From Pezicula radicicola (lineage: Eukaryota; Ascomycota; Leotiomycetes; Helotiales; Dermateaceae), in the NCBI GenBank assembly GCA_003008705.1, contig PDUO01000019.1, positions 961,133 through 1,025,132 of the forward strand: a stretch of DNA of 64,000 nucleotides. The letters run 5' to 3'. A program made the position numbers and the translations under genes. The notes beneath the pieces were generated by a model. That model did no database searches and was not told the DNA's origin. It saw nothing but the letters and a program-made list of their open reading frames with translations. How positions within the stretch are numbered: the stretch's first letter is position 1; every line of letters starts with the position of its first letter. Positions 57,871-64,000 of the stretch are shown piece after piece.

Positions 57871-59380
57871 TAGTTGATTTTCGACCCTATACCTCTATTT
57901 TCTTCCTTTATTTTCTATATAATAATAATATCTACTTATATTCTTAGTAATAATATCTTATAGTATAGAAGAAGTTTTATTTAATAATATAATTTTTTTT
58001 AATATTATTATATTTTATTTTATAAATAAAAGATATACTAGAGAAGGTAAAAATTATAAAATTAAAAAAATTAAAATATTTAATAAATATAAGAGAATTA
58101 TAAACTTATTATTAGAATATTAATTTCTAGTATTATATATAGATTATATAAGTATACTAGTTTAATATTAAACTAATAGAGTTTTATATTTAAATAAATT
58201 ACTTTATAAAACTAGTTTAATTAAATCTAGTTAACTAGTTCTAAATACTATATAATTAGATTATTATTTTTATCTAGTATTAGAAGAATTAAACTAATCT
58301 TATTATAATATTATATATTAAATAATTATACTAGTTTATTTATTATTATTAGATTAGATTCTATATTAATTATACTATTAGTTAAACTAGAGGATATAGT
58401 TTAATAATATATATATACTAAATAGTAATATCTCTATATTATTATAGTTTATTTATTATATTAAATTATTTATATTCTTTTATTCTATCTATAATATATA
58501 AAGTTATACTCTATCTTAAAATAGAGTATAGACTACTATATAACTATATAGATATAACTAAAATAAACTATTATTCTAATATAAACTATTAATAAAACTA
58601 TCCTTTATTTTAATATTATAATCTACTATTATTACTCTTTTATATATTTATTTTATTCTTAAATTTTATATTTAATTTCTCTTAGAATTTAAAAAAAACT
58701 AAAACTATTTAAAGGTAAATAATTAAAAGAAGAGGGGGGATAAATATATTAAAGTAAGTTTTATTTTTAATTAAATAATTAAACTTAGTCTAAATTACTA
58801 TATAAAAGCTTAAGTAAGAAGTTTTAAAAATAATAATAATTTAATATTCTTTTATATCTATCTTATCTTTAATAATATTAATAATTTTAATTATATTATA
58901 TAATTATATTCTATATCTATTTATTATCTTATATTATAGTCTCTACTCTATATTCTATATTTTTATATATATAGTCTAGAGATTTACTCTCTTATAATAC
59001 TACTTTACTCTCTTTTTAAATAAGTTATAGATAGATTCTATAATAATCTTAAAGTCTTTAATCTAAATCTAAAAGTATATATATAAGTTTAGGAATCCTT
59101 TAATTTTAATAGTATTTTTTAATTCCTCTTATTTTATAATTTTAATAATTTTATTTATTAAAGGTTCTTTATCTTTTAAATTATAAATAAATCTAATAAT
59201 ATTTAAATTATCTTTATATAATTAAAATATAACTTTAACTAAACTTCTAGCTTATTTAATCCTTTCTAGTATTTTATTAAGATTTTATATATATTTAAGA
59301 ATAAATTATTAAATTCTAAATAGTACTTCTTTTTTATTATAATTAATATATAATCCTTTAACTCTAATATTATTAATAAN
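57871..59380. other. Extremely AT-rich, RIP-mutated sequence, origin not recognisable
   Basis: The stretch is almost only A and T with frequent TAA/TAG and no long frame on either strand. It may be the LTR and leader of the following gypsy element, or a different repeat. An ambiguous base (n) stands at 59380 and may mark an assembly join. Confidence 0.5.
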
Positions 59381-59578
59381 AAATATAATATTCTAAATAA
59401 AAGAACTAGAACTTAAATCAGAACTATAACTACCTTGATATATATAAGTATAGAATAGAACTCTAGAACTAGAACTCAAAGCTTTGAATTATTTTAGGAA
59501 AGAACTATAAGACTAGAAAACTAGAACCTAAACCTTAGACTCTTAAAAGACCTAGATATCTATAATAATTCTAATAAT
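59381..59578. repeat. Direct repeat, copy 1 (GAACTA-rich)
   Basis: Starting AAATATAATATTCTAAATAA and containing AAGTATAGAATAGAAC, AAAACTAGAACC and CTTAAAAGACCTAGA, it matches the block at 59810-59998 in order. It begins immediately after the ambiguous base at 59380. Confidence 0.6.
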
Positions 59579-59809
59579 ATATCTATTTCTTAGGGCGGCC
59601 TAGCTAAATAGAAGATTATTATCCCGAGCTAGAAGCTACTAAGAATCGTTATATAATATTACTTCTTATATATAGATAAAGCTTCTCTCAAGCTCTCTCC
59701 CCTCCTTAGTTTAGAATTCTATATATTTTCCACCCTTATAACTTATATAACTATAGTCTAAGTATAGATTATTATATTATTCTAGACTTACTGAACTACT
59801 CCTAGGAAG

Positions 59810-59998
59810 GAAATATAATATCCTGAATGAATAAACTAGAACTCGAACTAGAACTAGAACTACCTTAATATATAAGTATAGAATAGAACCCTAGAACTAG
59901 AACTAAAGCTCTAAATTACTTTATAAAAGAACTAGAAGCCTAGAAAACTAGAACTAGAACCTTGGACTCCTAAAAGACCCGGACGTCTATTTAACTCT
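59810..59998. repeat. Direct repeat, copy 2 (GAACTA-rich)
   Basis: AAATATAATATCCTGAATGA, AAGTATAGAATAGAACCCTA and CCTAAAAGACCCGGACGTCT correspond to copy 1, 429 bp downstream of it. The GAACTA hexamer is tandem here (near 59834-59860). Copy 2 keeps more C and G than copy 1. Confidence 0.6.
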
Positions 59999-62900
59999 AA
60001 AAGAAAAGAACCCTAAAACTATAACCTAATAGACCTATATAGTTAAAACTATAGCTCCGCCCTAGAAAGGAAAGGAAGCTACTAGTACTATAGCTAAGTC
60101 CTCTAGATTATTTACTTCCCGGACTACTCTAGTAGGAGACCTAGAACTTAATATAGAACTAGATATAGAAATTAAATAGTTATATCGAGAGAACTCGGAA
60201 CTAACCTAGCTATTACTTAAAGCTAAGGTAGAGACTCGAGCCTAGAGGAGGGCTTGATCTTTACTAGAACTAAATAACTAGAATAACCTTATTACTAAGC
60301 TAGTTAAAGTACTAATTATAACCTATCAAGGAAACACTAGTGGTACTATCCTATCTATAGAAAGAGAGCCCTATTAGTCTAAGTTAAAAGTCCTCTATAA
60401 GGTTATTAAACTCAATGATAGTACTACTTCTACCTTTGAATTATAAAAGATTTAAGTTAAAGAAAGGCTTAATAGGAATAGTAACTACTACCTTACTAAA
60501 AAGACTTATATACTCTTTATATTTAGAAGTACTATTAGAAAAGCTTAGAGTTACTTAATAGTTTACTTTAGATCAAGAGTAGCCGAGAGTTACTACTTTT
60601 AGACTACTAAAGAAATAATTAATTATCTTACTAGTATCTATAAGAATAATAATAAGGTTAGTAATACTTATAATAAGTTTAACTCCCTTTATATAAAAAA
60701 AGATAAGGTATTCTTTGATTTCTATTTAGAGTTTCTATACCTTATTGGTCTTAGTTAGATTTATACTAGTAAGTTAAAGTTAACCCTTAAACAATAGATT
60801 ACCCTAGAACTACTTTATCTTATCTTACCTATATACTCCTAGAGTAAGGACTATAAAAGCTTTACTTATAAATATATATTCCTAGATAAATCCTTAAGGA
60901 TTCTAAAGACTTATAAATCCTACTACTAGGCTAAGCTAAAGAAAGTAGAGAATACTAGTAGTTGGTAGAAGTCTATTATAGAAAAGATAATAACTCTTAG
61001 TAGTACTAGAGAAGCTACTACCCTAGACTATGAGAGAAGTACTAGTATTTATCTATACCCTACCTACGAGGATACTAAGAAATAGAAACTCTTAAAAGAA
61101 GGTAAGTACTTTATCTATAAGAAAACTAGATATATAGCTAGAGTTTACCTATATAAGAAAACTAGCCTAAATAAGGTCAACGAATTAGGAAATAAGGAGT
61201 CCTAGAGAAAGTCTCCCCTCTAGGATATAAAGTATTATATAAAATTAACTTAAGATAATTAATAAGAGGATAAGCTTTTACTATTCCTTATATATTAGTC
61301 TATAATAGAATTACTTTTTCAATCAATACTCTTTATAATACTAGAGTAAATAGGTTTCTTTTTATTAATTCCTAGTATCTTAAAAAACTATAATAATTCT
61401 ATAAAATTAAGATAGAAGAACTATCTTCCCTCTATTAAGTAAGAGGGTATAATAGAAAACTTAGAAAATCTATTATATACTTTATATAACTAGTCTTATA
61501 TATAGATAAAAGAAGACTAATAAGTATACTTTTCTATATACTTAACCTTAGAAAATAAAAAGTAATACTTAGAAGAAAATAGTTATTATACTTTAGAATT
61601 AATCTTTAGATAACTAAGAGAGCCCTAAGCTAGCCTATAGATATACTACTAATACTACTCTTCTCCTAAGAAATTTTAATTAACTAATAATAGATTAATA
61701 ATAAGAAATATCAACTAGACCTACTCTTCTAGAAGGATATAAACTAGAGAGAGAAGCTCTTTATAATTGAAGATACCCGAAGGAAGGCTAGATATACTAG
61801 TCTCCGACCCTAGAAGATACTAATATATAAAGAACTATTTAACCTAGCTACCAGGGAAAATCAAGAAGAGCTACTACTAACCACCAAGAGAAAGAAAACC
61901 CATTGGATACTAATACTTAGAAGAAGAACCTATAAATAGGATATTTATAATAGCCTAAGAACTATAGAATATAATCTCTATAAGATACCTAACCTAGAAG
62001 AAATAGAGGAACTAGATAGTAATAAAGAGCTAGAGGAGGCTTATAAGCTAGTTTCTATTAATATTACTAAAATTAGTACCCTAGTATATACCCTCTATAC
62101 CTAAAGAAAAAAGAACTCTCTATTTATTACTAGTATATATAAAATCAACTACTACCTCAAGGACTATATAGCTAAAGAAGACCTTGAGGAAGATAAATAT
62201 CTAGTAAAGAAGAACCTCCTAGACGAATATAGAAGATATAAAGATATCTTCTCTAAGGCTACTTTAGATACACTCCTACTATATTATAATATTAACTTTA
62301 AGATTAAACTTGAATTAGAAAATACCCTTAGATTTAATCTATTATATAATATAACTACTATTGAACTCGAGGCTATAAAGGCTTACCTAGAAGAGAACCT
62401 AGTAAAAGGCTTTATTACTCTAAGCTAGACCCCTTTTATATCTCTTATACTTTTCGTCTATAAACTAAGTAGTAGACTTTATTTTTATATTAACTTTTAA
62501 AAATTAAATATAATAACTTAGAAAGACTAATATCTATTACTATTAATAAATAAGACCTTAGCCTAGATTAATAGAGCTAAGATCTTTACTAAGCTTAATA
62601 TTTAGTAAGTATTCTACTAAATTCGAATTTACCCTAACTCTAAAGAGCTAACTATATTCTATATATATTATAGAGCCTTTAAGTATAAAGTACTCCCCTT
62701 TAGATTAACTAATAGACCTACTATATATTAGTATTATATAAATAATATTTTATTTAAGTATCTAGATAACTTTTATACTATCTACTTAGATAATATCTTA
62801 ATCTACTTAGAAGACCCTCTTGAATATATAGAATATATATATAAAGTACTTAAAAGACTATATAAAGTAGGCCTCTAAGCTAATATTAAGAAATATAAGT

Positions 62901-64000
62901 TTAATATTACTAGGATAAAATACCTAGGGTTTATTATTAGTACTACTAGTATTGAAGTCAACCCTGAAAAAGTAAAAGTTATAAAAGACTAGAGAGTACC
63001 TAGAACTATATAAGTTATATAATCCTTCCTTGAATTCTATAACTTCTACTAGAGGTTTATTAAAGACTATAGTCTAGTTACTAGACTATTAACTAGGTTA
63101 ACTAGAAAAGTAGTACTCTTTAATTTTAACTAGGACTATAAGACTACCTTTTAAAGACTAAAAGATATACTAATAAATACCTTTATATTATACTATTATA
63201 GCCTAGAACTAGAAACTATAATTGAAATAAATACTTCTAATAGAGTTATAGTAGGAATACTATTATAGAAACAATTAGATAGTGATTAGTACCTAGTAGC
63301 CTACTTTTTAAAAATAATAGCCCTAGTAGAACTAAACTACTAGATATATAATAAGGAAATACTAGTTATTATTAAGTCTCTCTCTTACTAGAGAGTAGAA
63401 ACTATAGGATCCCTATATTGAATCTAAATTATTACTAACTATAAGGCCTTAGAATACTTTATATTAATAAAATAACTAAACTTATATTAAGCTTAATAGA
63501 CTAAATTCTTATCTAAATTCTTCTTTATAATTATATACTAACCTAGTAAAAAAAACAAATATACTAATATCCTTATATATAGAGAATAAGATATTAGACT
63601 CTAAGAGATTATTAAAAGTAAATATTAAACCTAGATATTACTAACTCTAGATTAACTCAACCTATAGATACTAAGTAATATAACCTTATATAAATTCAAA
63701 GAAATTAAAGACCTTACCCTTATAAAATCCCTTATTAATATTATAGATTAAATCTTATCTATAAATAGAGATAGCCTAACCCTTACTAATAAAAGAAAAA
63801 AGGTCAAGAGAGGTAACTAAGATTAAACTATAAATAATAGATTACTATTTTAGAGAAAGTACCTAGTAGTACTAGACGAACTATTTTCCCTACCTAGTAG
63901 ATTAAACTAGTATTTTACCTTAAGAATATACTTGATCTAGGAAGCCTATAATCAGGTATCAATAGTATACCTAAGTCTAAAGAAGATAATATCCCTACTA
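59999..64000 (+). mobile_element. Ty3/gypsy-type retrotransposon, RIP-mutated, runs off the window
   Basis: Conceptual plus-strand translation, with many stops, shows the gypsy order gag - protease - RT - RNase H. Gag relic: about 60300-61100 (FFDFYLEFLYLIGLS). Its zinc knuckle at 61107-61148 keeps the C-x2-C-x4-H-x4-C spacing but all four ligands are Tyr. Protease relic at 61337-61348 reads NTRV where DTGA-like is expected. RT: AKIFTKLNI, then LPFRLTNRPTIY, then YLDNILIYLED (62782-62814, DD to DN), then KYLGFIISTTSIEVNPEKVK. RNase H relics run 63160-63420. The 3' LTR is outside the window and the 5' LTR was not found; the left boundary is therefore only the edge of readable gag. Confidence 0.8.

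Noticed and set aside
51800..64000. CRISPR, plasmid or prokaryotic features in the AT-rich part
   Set aside because: The AT-richness, stop density and readable retrotransposon motifs are fully explained by RIP-mutated fungal elements; no spaced short repeats are present.

Overview
The window is nuclear DNA of a filamentous ascomycete (Pezizomycotina; Leotiomycetes/Helotiales is my guess, not proven). The grounds are short GT-AG introns of mostly 47-63 bp in nearly every gene, closely recognisable fungal orthologues (Sed5, Snx3, Rim2, Ash1, Erf2, Pmt2, Sec2, phospholipase B), an intron-bearing nuclear tRNA-like gene, and AT-rich retrotransposon ruins whose damage is almost all C-to-T/G-to-A, as expected from repeat-induced point mutation (RIP). 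No operons are present; each gene is its own unit.

Layout. 1-234: N-terminus of the Sed5 syntaxin (minus, runs off the edge). 1105-9288: one giant disordered protein that I assemble from three exons. 10228-11103: secreted AA16-like LPMO, convergent with a three-exon secreted beta-propeller protein (13657-12207). 14774-15678: decayed caspase-like (clan CD) gene with a MITE inside its intron. 16781-17784: tetraspanin. 18745-19352: Snx3. 20335-21575: Rim2 carrier. 22478-25020: Ash1-type SET methyltransferase. 25-28.6 kb: gene-poor. 28645-30698: Erf2 palmitoyltransferase. 31666-32356: small mitochondrial-type membrane protein. 33334-36437: Pmt2 mannosyltransferase. 38266-38355: tRNA-Ala-like gene with intron. 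39826-41702: phospholipase B. 43482-44827: short-chain dehydrogenase containing two near-identical introns. 45474-47639: Sec2 Rab exchange factor. 47.6-51.3 kb: no gene seen. 51336-56648: a complete but dead Ty1/copia retrotransposon with 203-bp LTRs and a 5-bp target duplication. About 57.87-64 kb: heavily RIP-mutated DNA with a dead Ty3/gypsy element running off the edge.

Together, several genes serve the secretory and endomembrane route (Sed5, Snx3, Erf2, Pmt2, Sec2, tetraspanin) or are secreted products (LPMO, propeller, phospholipase B), but nothing suggests a co-regulated cluster. The most unusual points are the twin introns in the dehydrogenase gene (introner-like), the MITE-bearing caspase-like pseudogene whose stops are all consistent with transitions, and a copia element in which RIP hit the interior and 3' LTR but spared the 5' LTR and leader.

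Exon coordinates were assembled by hand from splice motifs, reading frame and family similarity recalled from memory; no database search was run.
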